9,885 nucleotides of DNA, from NCBI GenBank assembly GCA_002414505.1, contig DHZF01000041.1, forward strand, positions 8,505-18,389, in the 5' to 3' direction. The notes under the pieces are model-generated. The model saw nothing but the letters and a program-made list of their open reading frames with translations. It was not told where the DNA came from and did not search any database. This DNA is from Hyphomonas sp. UBA5111. GTDB taxonomy: Bacteria; Pseudomonadota; Alphaproteobacteria; Caulobacterales; Hyphomonadaceae. Positions within the stretch are counted from its first letter, which is position 1; each line of letters opens with the position of its first letter. Below, one piece after another: positions 1 through 7,778 of this stretch. The position numbers and the translations under genes were made by a program.

Positions 1-3000
1 TCCTTGTTGCCAAATCGACGCTGGTGAGCCTCGTGCACCGCCGGGTGGCCTGCGACTATGTCGGCGTGAAGAAATATGACGCGCAAGGCCGCGTGAATGG
101 CGAAGTGCGCTTTCTCGGCCTGTTCACGGCCGAAGCCTATGATGAGACGGCCCGCTCCATTCCGCTGATCCGCCGCCGTATCGCGGCCATCCTCGAAGCC
201 TCCGGCGCGACCCCCGGCGGGCATACCGAAAAGGCGCTGACGAATTTGCTGGAGACCTGGCCACGCGACGAGCTGTTCCAGACTTCATCCAAGATCCTGC
301 ATCCGATCATCGTCGGCGCGCTGCACCTGATTGGCCGGCCGCGCACGCGTCTGTTCGTGCGGCAGGACCAGTTCGACCGGTTTGTCACCGCCATCGTCTA
401 TGTGCCGCGCGAGGCCTATGACACGGCGATGCGCCAGCGCATCACGCAGGAACTGGTCACGGCCTACAAGGGCCGCGTGACCCGCTTCCGGCCGTATTTC
501 GACTCCGAGACGCTGGTCCGGGTCCATTTCGAGATCTGGCTGGACCAGGGCCATCCGCTGCCGGACCTTGCCGCGCTAGAACAGCGCATTGTCCAGATTA
601 CCCGCACCTGGGAGCAAGGCTTCCGGTCGGCGCTGGTCCAGTCCGACCTGGAACGCGTTCATCAGGAAAATGCGCGTTCCTTCATCGGCGCCTTCAATGC
701 GGCCTATCGCGAATCCTTCGGCCCGGATGAGGCGATGCGGGATGTGGCGGCGATGGCCAATCTGTCCGCGACCTATCCGATCCTGACACGGGCCTACCGG
801 TTGAATGGCGACGGCGACGACAAGATCCGCGTGAAGATCTATTCCCGCAATGGCTCCATCCCGCTATCGGCCTGTGTGCCGATCTTCGAACAGATGGGAT
901 TCTTCGTCGATTTCGAGACCGGCTATCCGGTCCGGCCAACCGAGAAGCCTGCTGAGGACGCGCCGGAGACCTATTGGGTCCATGACGTGGTCATGTGCGT
1001 GTCGGGCGACACCGCGATTGATCTCGACACCATCCGTACGGAATTGGAAAACGCCTTCGTGGCGGTCTGGAGCGGACGCGCCGAGAATGACGGCTTCAAC
1101 AAGCTGGTGCTCAGCGCCGATGCTAGCTGGCGCGACGCGGCCCTGATCCGCGCGCTGGCAGGCTATCGCCGCCAGAGCGGCATGGACCAGCCGCAATATG
1201 TCCAGGAGACCGCGCTGTCCTCCTATCCGTCGATTGCGCGCCAATTGCTGGAATTGTTTGCCATCCGCCTCGACCCGGCCCGTGACATGTCTCTGGCCGA
1301 GCGCGAGCATGAGGCGGAGAAAGTGCGCGCCGACATCGAGGAAGCCTTGCGCGATGTGTCGGCCCTGGCCGACGACCAGGTACTGCGCCGCCTTGCGGAC
1401 CTGATCCTCGCCGTGCAGCGGACCAATTTCTACCAGACCAATGGCGATGGCGAGCCCTACAGCTTTGTCAGCCTCAAGATTGCCAGCCGCGAGCTGGAAG
1501 ACCTGCCGGAACCGAAACCCTTCCGCGAAATCTACATGTCCAGCCCGCGGGTCGAAGGCGTGCACCTCAGGTTCGGCGCGGTTGCGCGTGGCGGCCTGCG
1601 CTGGTCTGACCGGGCGTCCGACTATCGCACCGAAGTGCTGGGGCTCGTGAAGGCGCAGCAGGTCAAGAATGCTGTCATCGTGCCGGTTGGCTCCAAGGGC
1701 GGGTTCCTGCCCAAACAGCTGCCGGACCGCAGCGACCGCAATGCCTGGTTCGAGGCTGGACGGGATGCCTACAAGGAATTCATCCGCGCGCTGCTCGGCA
1801 TTACCGACAATCTCGTGGAAGGGGAGGTGGTGCATCCTGCCGACACGATCATCTGGGATGGCGAGGACCCGTATCTCGTGGTCGCGGCCGACAAGGGCAC
1901 GGCGACTTTCTCTGACACGGCCAATGCCATCAGCGAAGAGATGGGCCACTGGCTCGGCGATGCTTTCGCCTCTGGCGGCTCGGCTGGCTATGATCACAAG
2001 AAGATGGGCATCACGGCGCGCGGCGGCTGGGAAGCGGTCAAGCGCCACTTCCGCGAACTGGGCAAGAATATCCAGACAGAGCCGTTCACTGTGATCGGCG
2101 TCGGCGACATGAGCGGCGACGTGTTCGGCAATGGCATGTTGCTGTCGCCGGAAATCCGTCTGGTCGCGGCGTTCAACCATCTGCACATCTTCATTGATCC
2201 GAATCCGCAGGATGCCGCCAAGAATCTGTCCGAACGCCAACGCCTGTTTGACAAGCCGCAATCAAGCTGGGCCGATTACAACAAGGGTATCCTGTCGAAG
2301 GGCGGCGGTATCTTCGAACGCTCGGCCAAGTCGATCACGCTGACCGACGAGATCAAGGCGCTCACCGGCCTGTCCCGGGATGCGGTCACGCCGGACGAAT
2401 TGCTCCATGCCCTGCTGAAGGCCGAAGCCGACCTGCTCTGGTTCGGCGGCATCGGCACCTATGTGAAGGCAGCCCATGAGACCCAGGCCGCCGCGGGCGA
2501 CCGCGCGAATGATGCGATCCGGGTCGATGCGGACGAGCTGAAGGTGAAAGTCATCGGGGAAGGGGCCAATCTCGGCGTCACCCAGGCCGGGCGGATCGAG
2601 TTTGCCCTGCGCGGCGGGCGCATCAACACCGATGCCATCGACAATTCCGCTGGCGTCGATTCCTCTGACCACGAAGTGAACATCAAGATCCTGGCCGCCG
2701 AGGCGATCCGCGAGGGAGACCTTGACCCGGCCAGGCGCAATGACCTGCTCGCCGACATGACGGATGAAGTTGCGGCCCTCGTCCTGCGCCACAATTACAC
2801 GCAGACCTTTGCGCTGACGCTGGCTGAAGCCAAGGCGAAGGAAGACCATGACGCGCTTGAGCGCCTGATGGAATATCTCGAAGACCGGGGCGTGCTGAAC
2901 CGGGCGCTGGAAACCCTGCCGGAAACCGGCGAGATGAAGGTGCGCGCTGAACGCGGACAGCCGCTGACCCGGCCGGAACTGGCCGTGCTGCTGGCCTGGT

Positions 3001-3959
3001 CGAAGATCACCCTGTTCGACGACATTGTCGCTTCGGACATTCCGGACGATCCGTATTTCAACGATTTGCTGATCAATTATTTCCCGAGCCCGATCAACAC
3101 CTATTCCAAGGCGATGTCGAACCATCGCCTGAAGCGAGAGATCATCGCCACCATAATTGCCAACCGCGTGCTGGACATGGCCGGGCCGGTGGCCCTGCTG
3201 CGCTTGCGCGAGGTGACCGGCGGCGACAATGCGCAGGTGACACGCGGCCTTGAAGCGGCCCGCGCCGTGCTGAATTTCGACGGCTTCCAGCGCGAGGTCG
3301 ACCAGCTCGACAATGTGGTGCCAGCCGACGTGCAGACCGATCTGCGCCTGCATGCCGCCAGCGCCATGGTCGATGCCGCGCTCTGGTTCATCGAGACGCA
3401 TCCGGACCTGCATGTCGGGGACGCCGTACAGCACACCGAAGCCCCGCTCAATGAGTTCAAGATCATCCTGGCGAGCATTCATTCGCCCTTCCCGGCAGCG
3501 CGGATCGAACGGGAGGCCCGCAGCCTGATGAAGCGTAGCGCGCCAGAGGAAATCTCCCGCTGGGCCGCTGCGATGGGGTATTTCGCGCAAGGCTTGCTGG
3601 TGGTGGACCTAGCCGGTAAGGTCGGCGGCAGTGTGGAGGAGGCGGGCAAGGCGTTCTACACGATTGGCGACCAGCTGCGCATCGACCGCCTGCGCGCCAT
3701 GGCGCGGGACAATTTGCTGCATGCAGACTATTGGGACCGGGTTGCGGGCCGGCGCCTGCTGAACGAACTGGTGCGGATGCAGGCCGATGCCACCGAGAAG
3801 GCGCTTGCCGGAGACGGAGTAGAGGCCTGGCTGTCGGAGCGCAACGAGGCGCGCAAAGCCCTGCTGGCCGAGTTGCACACGCTGGGCAAGGACCGCAATT
3901 GGGCCTTTGCGCGGTTTGCGCTGGCGGCCGACGCCCTGCGCCAATTCATGCGGCACTGA
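1..3959 (+). CDS. gdhB: NAD-dependent glutamate dehydrogenase, large (~180 kDa) type, 5'-partial
   Basis: This enzyme oxidatively deaminates glutamate to 2-oxoglutarate and ammonium with NAD+ in the cytoplasm. About 1318 residues are visible; the first full codon is at position 3. The family is usually near 1600 residues, so roughly 250-300 N-terminal residues lie outside the window. The GTG at 24 is internal, because the reading frame is open and family-like right to the edge. The first ~480 visible residues belong to the regulatory ACT-like and helical region. The catalytic core carries GGLRWSDR (nt 1590-1613) and KNAVIVPVGSKGGF, with the likely catalytic lysine at nt 1695-1697. The dinucleotide-binding segment GVGDMSGDVFGNG is at 2097-2135, and EGANLG is near 2559-2576. 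The frame is intact to the TGA, and a terminator follows. The family is called gdhB in Pseudomonas and gdhZ in Caulobacter. The family call is near certain; the symbol is a convention. Confidence 0.97.
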   Translation, partial: LVAKSTLVSLVHRRVACDYVGVKKYDAQGRVNGEVRFLGLFTAEAYDETARSIPLIRRRIAAILEASGATPGGHTEKALTNLLETWPRDELFQTSSKILHPIIVGALHLIGRPRTRLFVRQDQFDRFVTAIVYVPREAYDTAMRQRITQELVTAYKGRVTRFRPYFDSETLVRVHFEIWLDQGHPLPDLAALEQRIVQITRTWEQGFRSALVQSDLERVHQENARSFIGAFNAAYRESFGPDEAMRDVAAMANLSATYPILTRAYRLNGDGDDKIRVKIYSRNGSIPLSACVPIFEQMGFFVDFETGYPVRPTEKPAEDAPETYWVHDVVMCVSGDTAIDLDTIRTELENAFVAVWSGRAENDGFNKLVLSADASWRDAALIRALAGYRRQSGMDQPQYVQETALSSYPSIARQLLELFAIRLDPARDMSLAEREHEAEKVRADIEEALRDVSALADDQVLRRLADLILAVQRTNFYQTNGDGEPYSFVSLKIASRELEDLPEPKPFREIYMSSPRVEGVHLRFGAVARGGLRWSDRASDYRTEVLGLVKAQQVKNAVIVPVGSKGGFLPKQLPDRSDRNAWFEAGRDAYKEFIRALLGITDNLVEGEVVHPADTIIWDGEDPYLVVAADKGTATFSDTANAISEEMGHWLGDAFASGGSAGYDHKKMGITARGGWEAVKRHFRELGKNIQTEPFTVIGVGDMSGDVFGNGMLLSPEIRLVAAFNHLHIFIDPNPQDAAKNLSERQRLFDKPQSSWADYNKGILSKGGGIFERSAKSITLTDEIKALTGLSRDAVTPDELLHALLKAEADLLWFGGIGTYVKAAHETQAAAGDRANDAIRVDADELKVKVIGEGANLGVTQAGRIEFALRGGRINTDAIDNSAGVDSSDHEVNIKILAAEAIREGDLDPARRNDLLADMTDEVAALVLRHNYTQTFALTLAEAKAKEDHDALERLMEYLEDRGVLNRALETLPETGEMKVRAERGQPLTRPELAVLLAWSKITLFDDIVASDIPDDPYFNDLLINYFPSPINTYSKAMSNHRLKREIIATIIANRVLDMAGPVALLRLREVTGGDNAQVTRGLEAARAVLNFDGFQREVDQLDNVVPADVQTDLRLHAASAMVDAALWFIETHPDLHVGDAVQHTEAPLNEFKIILASIHSPFPAARIEREARSLMKRSAPEEISRWAAAMGYFAQGLLVVDLAGKVGGSVEEAGKAFYTIGDQLRIDRLRAMARDNLLHADYWDRVAGRRLLNELVRMQADATEKALAGDGVEAWLSERNEARKALLAELHTLGKDRNWAFARFALAADALRQFMRH

Positions 3960-3974
3960 TCCCTGCGCAACTGG

Positions 3975-4006
3975 CCGGACAGGGCCCAGCCCTTCCGGTT
4001 TTTCTT
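3975..4006 (+). terminator. Rho-independent terminator of the glutamate dehydrogenase gene
   Basis: A 10-bp GC-rich stem lies 15 bases after the dehydrogenase stop. Left arm CCGGA-C-AGGGC (3975-3985, with C3980 bulged) pairs with GCCCTTCCGG (3989-3998) across a CCA loop. It is followed at once by TTTTTCTT (3999-4006). The position, stem and T-run are all as expected for an intrinsic terminator. Confidence 0.85.
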
Positions 4007-4020
4007 GTCTTGAGGTCCTT

Positions 4021-4112
4021 GCGGATGGGAGGCGACGCCTCCGGCAGGGACGGGAAATGGCATTGGAGTGGGAAAGGTCATGCCCCTGCGCAGCGGGCCG
4101 CCTCCCATCCGC
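4021..4112. repeat. 92-nt element bounded by a perfect 13-bp inverted repeat, possible structured RNA or palindromic repeat
   Basis: GCGGATGGGAGGC (4021-4033) is an exact reverse complement of GCCTCCCATCCGC (4100-4112). Inside it is a second inverted pair, GCAGGG (4044-4049) with CCCTGC (4084-4089), separated from the outer arms by 10 nt on each side. A further GGCAT/ATGCC pair (4059-4063, 4080-4084) competes with it at base 4084. Outside, GGTC (4014-4017) can pair with GACC (4114-4117). The left arm can instead form a local hairpin, GGAGGC-GAC-GCCTCC (4028-4042), so two exclusive folds exist. It lies past the dehydrogenase terminator and outside both flanking genes, with no coding potential I trust. 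It resembles no RNA family I can name with confidence. It could be an independent small RNA, a dispersed palindromic repeat, or a backup terminator region. Confidence 0.55.
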
Positions 4113-4215
4113 TGACCGGAACGTGAGCGCCGTCCCGGCCGGACCGCCGCTTCCCATGTGAGAAAGAAGCGACCCGGACAAGGTACAGGCCTGGCGTCTC
4201 AGATGAATTCAATTG
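4113..4215. other. Remainder of the convergent intergenic gap
   Basis: This stretch completes the 292-bp gap between the two convergent genes. The only structure I see is a weak 6-bp inverted repeat, CGCTTC (4148-4153) with GAAGCG (4166-4171), across a 12-nt loop, and the 8-bp palindrome TGAATTCA at 4203-4210. Open frames crossing it lack a convincing ribosome-binding site and family-like sequence. I see no gene here. Confidence 0.4.
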
Positions 4216-4246
4216 GCGCAAAGGCCCGGAATACGGGCCCTTGCGC
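4216..4246 (-). terminator. Likely terminator hairpin of the M1 aminopeptidase gene
   Basis: The arms 4216-4228 and 4234-4246 form a 13-bp stem across a 5-nt loop. Read on the minus strand it has one G-U wobble and no mismatch; on the plus strand the same pair is an A-C mismatch, so it fits minus-strand transcription better. It starts five bases after the aminopeptidase stop codon. The following bases, CAATTGAATTCAT, are AT-rich but not a true T-run, so termination may be partial or factor-assisted. Confidence 0.55.
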
Positions 4247-4251
4247 GGCAT

Positions 4252-6975
4252 TTACTGTTGGAAGAAATTCTTCACATCCAACGCTTTCTGGGCGCGCAGG
4301 GCACTGCAAAGCGTGGCGGTTTCGATGCCTTGGGCCAATGAGCGCTCATAGCCGGGAATCAAATGCGCCTGTTCTTCCAGGAAGGTTTCGGCCTCGGTCG
4401 CTATGCGCACGCTGCAGAAATAGCCCGTGACGCCCGCGATCTGCGGTTTGCGGATTTCCGGCAGCCGGTTGATCACGGTTTCGAAATTCGCCGTGAGCGC
4501 CTTCCAGGCCGTGTCCTGCGCCTCGACATTCGCCATGCCGCTGGCGACGACCGCGTAGACCTCGTCGGTCGAATAGTCGCCCTTGAGCACAGTCTGCATC
4601 AGATCCGTCACGATTTTGGCGTCGCCGCGATTGGCCAGCGTACGGAGGATGGTGGAGCGCTCATTCTGGTTCGTCGTGGTCGCGAGATAGGTTTTTGCCG
4701 CCTTATAGAAGGCCTGTCCGCCATCTTCGACACCGACCTTCATGGCCGTGGCCAGGTCTTCCGGCGCGATGGCCGTCGCATCCGGCTCGCCGGCCAGACC
4801 GACATATTGCCGGGCGCGCGCCAGAAGCGCGCGGCGCTCTGCCGGACGCTCGCCATATTCCAGCAGCAGGCCATAGAGCTTGTCGCGCAGCAGCATTTCC
4901 TGCTGGCTTTGCGCGGTCGCCGGACGGGATTCCAGATACTCCGCCAGCGGTCCATAGGTGCGCTGGACCCAGGCGTGCAGGTGCACTGTTTCCGATGTGT
5001 CCAGCATCCGGTCGAGCGTCGGGAGAATGGCGAAGCCTTCGGAGACGGCGCGGGGGTGGCCGTCGGTCGTTGCGGCCAATCCCTTCAGGAGGTCATCGGT
5101 GCTGATGCGGCCCGCGCGGAAGCCGGAGATCAGCGCGTCGGCAAACATGATCTGTTCGCCAGCCGACAGGCTGTCAAAGCCGGAGATGAGGCCGGAGAGA
5201 TTTCTGGAATTGGTGTTGAAGCGCCAATAGCCCGTGCCGCCCGCATTCGGCATCACCCAGTCCGGGCAGTCGCCATCAAGCGGGATTTCGGTAACCGGCT
5301 CGCTCAGCATCTGGCGGATCGTGCGGTCGCCTGCCGGCCCGTTCAGGCGGGCCGCGAAGGGCACGTTCCAGACTTGCGTGTCCGTTTCGATGTCAGAGCC
5401 AAGCGGCGCGTAGCGTTGCTGGGTGATCGTGATCAGGCCCGCATCCGGGGCAGGGCAGGACACGGCCACATCCAGCGATGGAATGCCGGGCTGGCTGATA
5501 TAGCTGCTGAAGGCGTCCACCACGTCCGGCTGGCCGGACCCGTCAGCGAGGCTCTGCATGAAATCGTCCGCATCGGCGACACTGTCCTCGAAGCGGCGCA
5601 TGTGCAGGCGAATGCCTTCGCGGAACGCCTCTTCGCCGAGATAGGTCTCGAACATGTTCAGCACACTGCCGCCCTTGCGATAGGTGATGGAGTCGAACGC
5701 GTCGAGAATGTCGCCATTGGCATTGATCGGATTGCGGATCTGTCGCGCCGATTGAAGGCTATCGGCGCCCATTGCGCTGAGCCCGGCCAGGATCGGGCTG
5801 AGGGTCCATTCGCCGTCCGGGTCGACGCCGTCCATCGTCTTGTAGCTGATCCAGGTCGCGAAGGCCTCGTTCAGCCAGATGTCGTTCCACCATTTCGGCG
5901 TGACGAGATTGCCGAACCATTGATGGCCCAGCTCGTGGGCGTGTGTTGTCAGGATGCCGCGGCGGCGCGACAGGCTGGTCTGCTCGTTCATCAGGAGGGC
6001 GGCTTCGCGATAGATGATTGCGCCGGCATTCTCCATCGCGCCATAGGCAAATTCCGGCGCGGCAATCAGGTCAAGTTTTCCATAAGGGTACGGATAGTCG
6101 AAATAGGCTTCCTGCCAGAGCAGCATCTCGTCGGTAATGTCGAGCGACTCGGTGAGTTGCTCTTTCTTGCCACGGGCTGCAAAGCCGCGCAGGGGCACGG
6201 GCGCCTCGCGCAGGGCATTGGCCGGAATGGCCGGGGCGGGCCGCGTCTCGTAAGGGCCGACCGCGAGGGCGACCAGATAGGACTGAATCGGGCGTGTTTC
6301 GGCAAAGACATGCCGGGTCCAGCCATCCTCGGCGGGCTCGGCGCTGATCTCTGCACCATTGGCAACGACCTGCATGCCGTTTGGCGCGGTGACGGTGACG
6401 CTCCACGGCGTCTTGAAGCGCGGCTCGTCGAAAGAGGGCACCATGCGGCGCGCATCAATCGGCTCCATCTGGGTGGCGAGATAATCGGTGTCGGACTGCA
6501 CCGCCTTGTAGAGACCGGCGAGGCCCAGATTGTAGGGCGCGGTGTAGCTGATTTCGAGCGTCGCCGTGCCGGCCGGGACCGGCGAGTCGAAATCGAGCCG
6601 GGCGACGCCGCCCGGCGCCTGGTTGCCAGTGAAAGTGGCCGGGATTTCCGTGCCATTGTCCAGCACGGCCTTGGCGCCGAGAATGTCCTGTTCCACCGAA
6701 TGCAGCCAGATGCGCGCATGCGGCGCGGCCAGCGACACGTCGATCGCCACTGTACCGGAGAAGCCTTCGGCGTCCGGATCGGTTTTCAGGTCCAGCCGGT
6801 AGGCAAGTGGGGTCACATCGGTCGGCAACTGGCCTGCCGGAGGCACCTGTATTTCAACCGGCTGGGGTTCGGAGATGAGGTCCGCGCCGGACTGGGAGCC
6901 CGCATTTCCGCAGGCGTGAAGCGCAAGGAGGGAGACCGCGCATGCCAGGGCAGCGCGAAACCGGGAATGGTGCAT
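4252..6975 (-). CDS. M1-family zinc aminopeptidase (aminopeptidase N / puromycin-sensitive type), predicted lipoprotein
   Basis: This is a zinc metallopeptidase that removes N-terminal amino acids from peptides. The 907-residue product starts at MHHSRFRAAL, with AGGA 8 nt upstream. Residues 1-22 form a lipoprotein-type signal: basic start, hydrophobic stretch, then Leu19-His20-Ala21-Cys22. His at -2 is unusual for a lipobox. The residues after Cys are Gly-Asn rather than Asp, which suggests outer-membrane rather than inner-membrane retention. An N-terminal beta domain follows, then the exopeptidase motif GAMEN (312-316). The zinc site is HELGH (347-351) with Glu370 exactly 18 residues later. 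Tyr432 in TYRKGGSVL is the likely transition-state stabiliser. The C-terminal half resembles the ERAP1-like helical domain. An upstream extension to 7188 is rejected because it would bury the signal peptide and overlap the divergent gene. It lies convergent to the glutamate dehydrogenase. It is not the short cytosolic PepN of E. coli, so no symbol is given. Confidence 0.95.
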   Translation of the reverse strand: MHHSRFRAALACAVSLLALHACGNAGSQSGADLISEPQPVEIQVPPAGQLPTDVTPLAYRLDLKTDPDAEGFSGTVAIDVSLAAPHARIWLHSVEQDILGAKAVLDNGTEIPATFTGNQAPGGVARLDFDSPVPAGTATLEISYTAPYNLGLAGLYKAVQSDTDYLATQMEPIDARRMVPSFDEPRFKTPWSVTVTAPNGMQVVANGAEISAEPAEDGWTRHVFAETRPIQSYLVALAVGPYETRPAPAIPANALREAPVPLRGFAARGKKEQLTESLDITDEMLLWQEAYFDYPYPYGKLDLIAAPEFAYGAMENAGAIIYREAALLMNEQTSLSRRRGILTTHAHELGHQWFGNLVTPKWWNDIWLNEAFATWISYKTMDGVDPDGEWTLSPILAGLSAMGADSLQSARQIRNPINANGDILDAFDSITYRKGGSVLNMFETYLGEEAFREGIRLHMRRFEDSVADADDFMQSLADGSGQPDVVDAFSSYISQPGIPSLDVAVSCPAPDAGLITITQQRYAPLGSDIETDTQVWNVPFAARLNGPAGDRTIRQMLSEPVTEIPLDGDCPDWVMPNAGGTGYWRFNTNSRNLSGLISGFDSLSAGEQIMFADALISGFRAGRISTDDLLKGLAATTDGHPRAVSEGFAILPTLDRMLDTSETVHLHAWVQRTYGPLAEYLESRPATAQSQQEMLLRDKLYGLLLEYGERPAERRALLARARQYVGLAGEPDATAIAPEDLATAMKVGVEDGGQAFYKAAKTYLATTTNQNERSTILRTLANRGDAKIVTDLMQTVLKGDYSTDEVYAVVASGMANVEAQDTAWKALTANFETVINRLPEIRKPQIAGVTGYFCSVRIATEAETFLEEQAHLIPGYERSLAQGIETATLCSALRAQKALDVKNFFQQ

Positions 6976-6983
6976 GAATTTGA

Positions 6984-6987
6984 TCCT
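6984..6987 (-). promoter_or_regulatory. Ribosome-binding site that fixes the aminopeptidase start
   Basis: AGGA on the minus strand lies 8 nt before the ATG at 6975. It supports the start that gives an N-terminal lipoprotein signal over the upstream ATG of the same frame at 7188. Confidence 0.65.
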
Positions 6988-7012
6988 GTAACGGTGGCAA
7001 CAGTCTGACCGT

Positions 7013-7049
7013 AAAAAAACATAGGACACGTCCCGGCAAAAGCGTCCTA
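7013..7049 (-). promoter_or_regulatory. Terminator-like hairpin plus T7 run in the aminopeptidase leader (possible attenuator)
   Basis: Read on the minus strand, TAGGACGC (7049-7042) pairs with GTGTCCTA (7029-7022): 8 bp with one G-U, across a 12-nt loop. Two bases later comes a run of seven T (7019-7013), and the aminopeptidase start codon is 37 nt further on. The arrangement is that of an intrinsic terminator placed upstream of a coding start. The stem is short, so it could also be an operator-like inverted repeat next to a promoter A/T tract. Which it is cannot be told without a mapped transcription start. Confidence 0.35.
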
Positions 7050-7100
7050 ATGCAGCTGAATTTAACAACCTTTTCAGTGATGCCATGAGACATTGAAGAC

Positions 7101-7775
7101 ATGAAACGGCTCTACCATTGGCCTCTTGATCCGGCCGGACGGCTGGTGCGTCTCGTTCTCGGTGAGAAGGGCGAGGGGTTTGAGACATTGGAATCGCCGC
7201 CCTGGGCAGCGCATCCGGATGTGCCGCGCCTTACGCACGGGGCCGTGGCGCCCGCTTTGGTGGAGCTCGACAGCGAGCCGCGCATGTTTGCCTGCGGTAC
7301 GCGCGCCATCTGCGAATATCTCGAAGAAACCTCCAGCGGCCGCGCCCTGTTGCCGGCAGACCCGGCGGCGCGCGCCGAAGTCCGCCGCCTGTGGGCCTGG
7401 GTCGAGGCGGCCTGCGAAGAGGTGACCGACACGCTGCTGACCGAACGTGTGATGCAATGGGTGCGCCGCGACCGGCTTCCGGATTCCGCGCGCCTGCGCC
7501 GGGGCGCCCATGCGCTGCGCGGCCGGCTGACCTTCCTGAATGGCATGCTGGAACTGAACGGCTATCTCGCCTGCCGCGACCTGACGCTGGCAGACCTCGC
7601 TGCAGCGGCGCACTTGTCGGCCTATGACTATTTCGGCGATGTCGAATGGAATGCCGTACCCGAGCTGAAAGACTGGTATGCCCGGATCAAGTCGCGTCCG
7701 AGCTTCCGGCCCTTGCTGGCCGACCGGTTGCAGGCGGTACGGCCCGTGGCCCATTATACCGATTTGGATTTCTAG
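7101..7775 (+). CDS. Glutathione S-transferase family protein, substrate unknown
   Basis: This 224-residue protein has the GST fold: an N-terminal thioredoxin-like domain (about 1-80) and an all-helical C-terminal domain (about 85-210). It opens MKRLYHWPLDPAGRLVRLVLGE, with Tyr5 near the usual catalytic position. The cis-proline is probably Pro51 (GAVAPALV). Helix 3 reads CGTRAICEYLEE; the Glu-Ser pair that normally binds the glutathione glutamyl group is Gly66-Thr67 here. The C-terminal domain has the common LTLADLAAAA segment and ends with SRPSFRPLL. Start choice: an in-frame TGA at 7086-7088 leaves the ATG at 7101 as the first usable start. It is the first gene of a tight operon with queG. 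From memory, a GST-like gene beside queG recurs in alphaproteobacteria. Family membership is firm, but the actual activity (conjugation, reduction or a non-enzymatic role) is unknown. Confidence 0.9.
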   Translation: MKRLYHWPLDPAGRLVRLVLGEKGEGFETLESPPWAAHPDVPRLTHGAVAPALVELDSEPRMFACGTRAICEYLEETSSGRALLPADPAARAEVRRLWAWVEAACEEVTDTLLTERVMQWVRRDRLPDSARLRRGAHALRGRLTFLNGMLELNGYLACRDLTLADLAAAAHLSAYDYFGDVEWNAVPELKDWYARIKSRPSFRPLLADRLQAVRPVAHYTDLDF

Positions 7776-7778
7776 ACC

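Larger units (their letters stand above)
6976..7100. promoter_or_regulatory. Divergent intergenic promoter region
   Basis: These 125 bp must hold the promoters of both the minus-strand aminopeptidase and the plus-strand GST-queG-mtgA operon, because the two units diverge here. It is more AT-rich than the flanking genes. I could not find a convincing -35/-10 pair at normal spacing on either strand. Besides the leader hairpin there is a 5-bp inverted repeat, ACGGT (6991-6995) with ACCGT (7008-7012). No strong Shine-Dalgarno sequence precedes the ATG at 7101. Confidence 0.5.

Noticed and set aside
24..26. GTG at 24 as the start of the glutamate dehydrogenase
   Set aside because: The frame is open to the window edge, the family is about 300 residues longer at the N-terminus, and the preceding codons continue a family-like sequence.
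864..3590. Two long minus-strand open frames (465 and 442 codons) antisense to the glutamate dehydrogenase
   Set aside because: They mirror codon usage of the sense gene, are rich in His, Gln, Arg and Val as expected for this antisense frame, and have no ribosome-binding site or motif.
4021..4112. Reading the intergenic inverted-repeat element as a cobalamin riboswitch or signal-recognition RNA
   Set aside because: Some short purine-rich strings look similar, but the diagnostic conserved cores are absent, and neither downstream gene is placed in the right orientation for a riboswitch.
3907..4430. Short plus-strand open frames through the convergent gap
   Set aside because: They overlap the dehydrogenase end, the terminators or the aminopeptidase, have no ribosome-binding site, and run through hairpin sequence.
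4363..7008. An 881-codon open frame on the plus strand, antisense to the aminopeptidase
   Set aside because: It is a GC-rich shadow of the real gene, which carries the full zinc-peptidase motifs. The antisense product has no recognisable family features and reads as low-complexity Arg/Gly/Ala sequence.
6976..7188. Upstream extension of the aminopeptidase to an ATG at 7188
   Set aside because: It would add 71 residues before a clear N-terminal lipoprotein signal, overlap the divergent GST gene, and ignore the AGGA site 8 nt before 6975.
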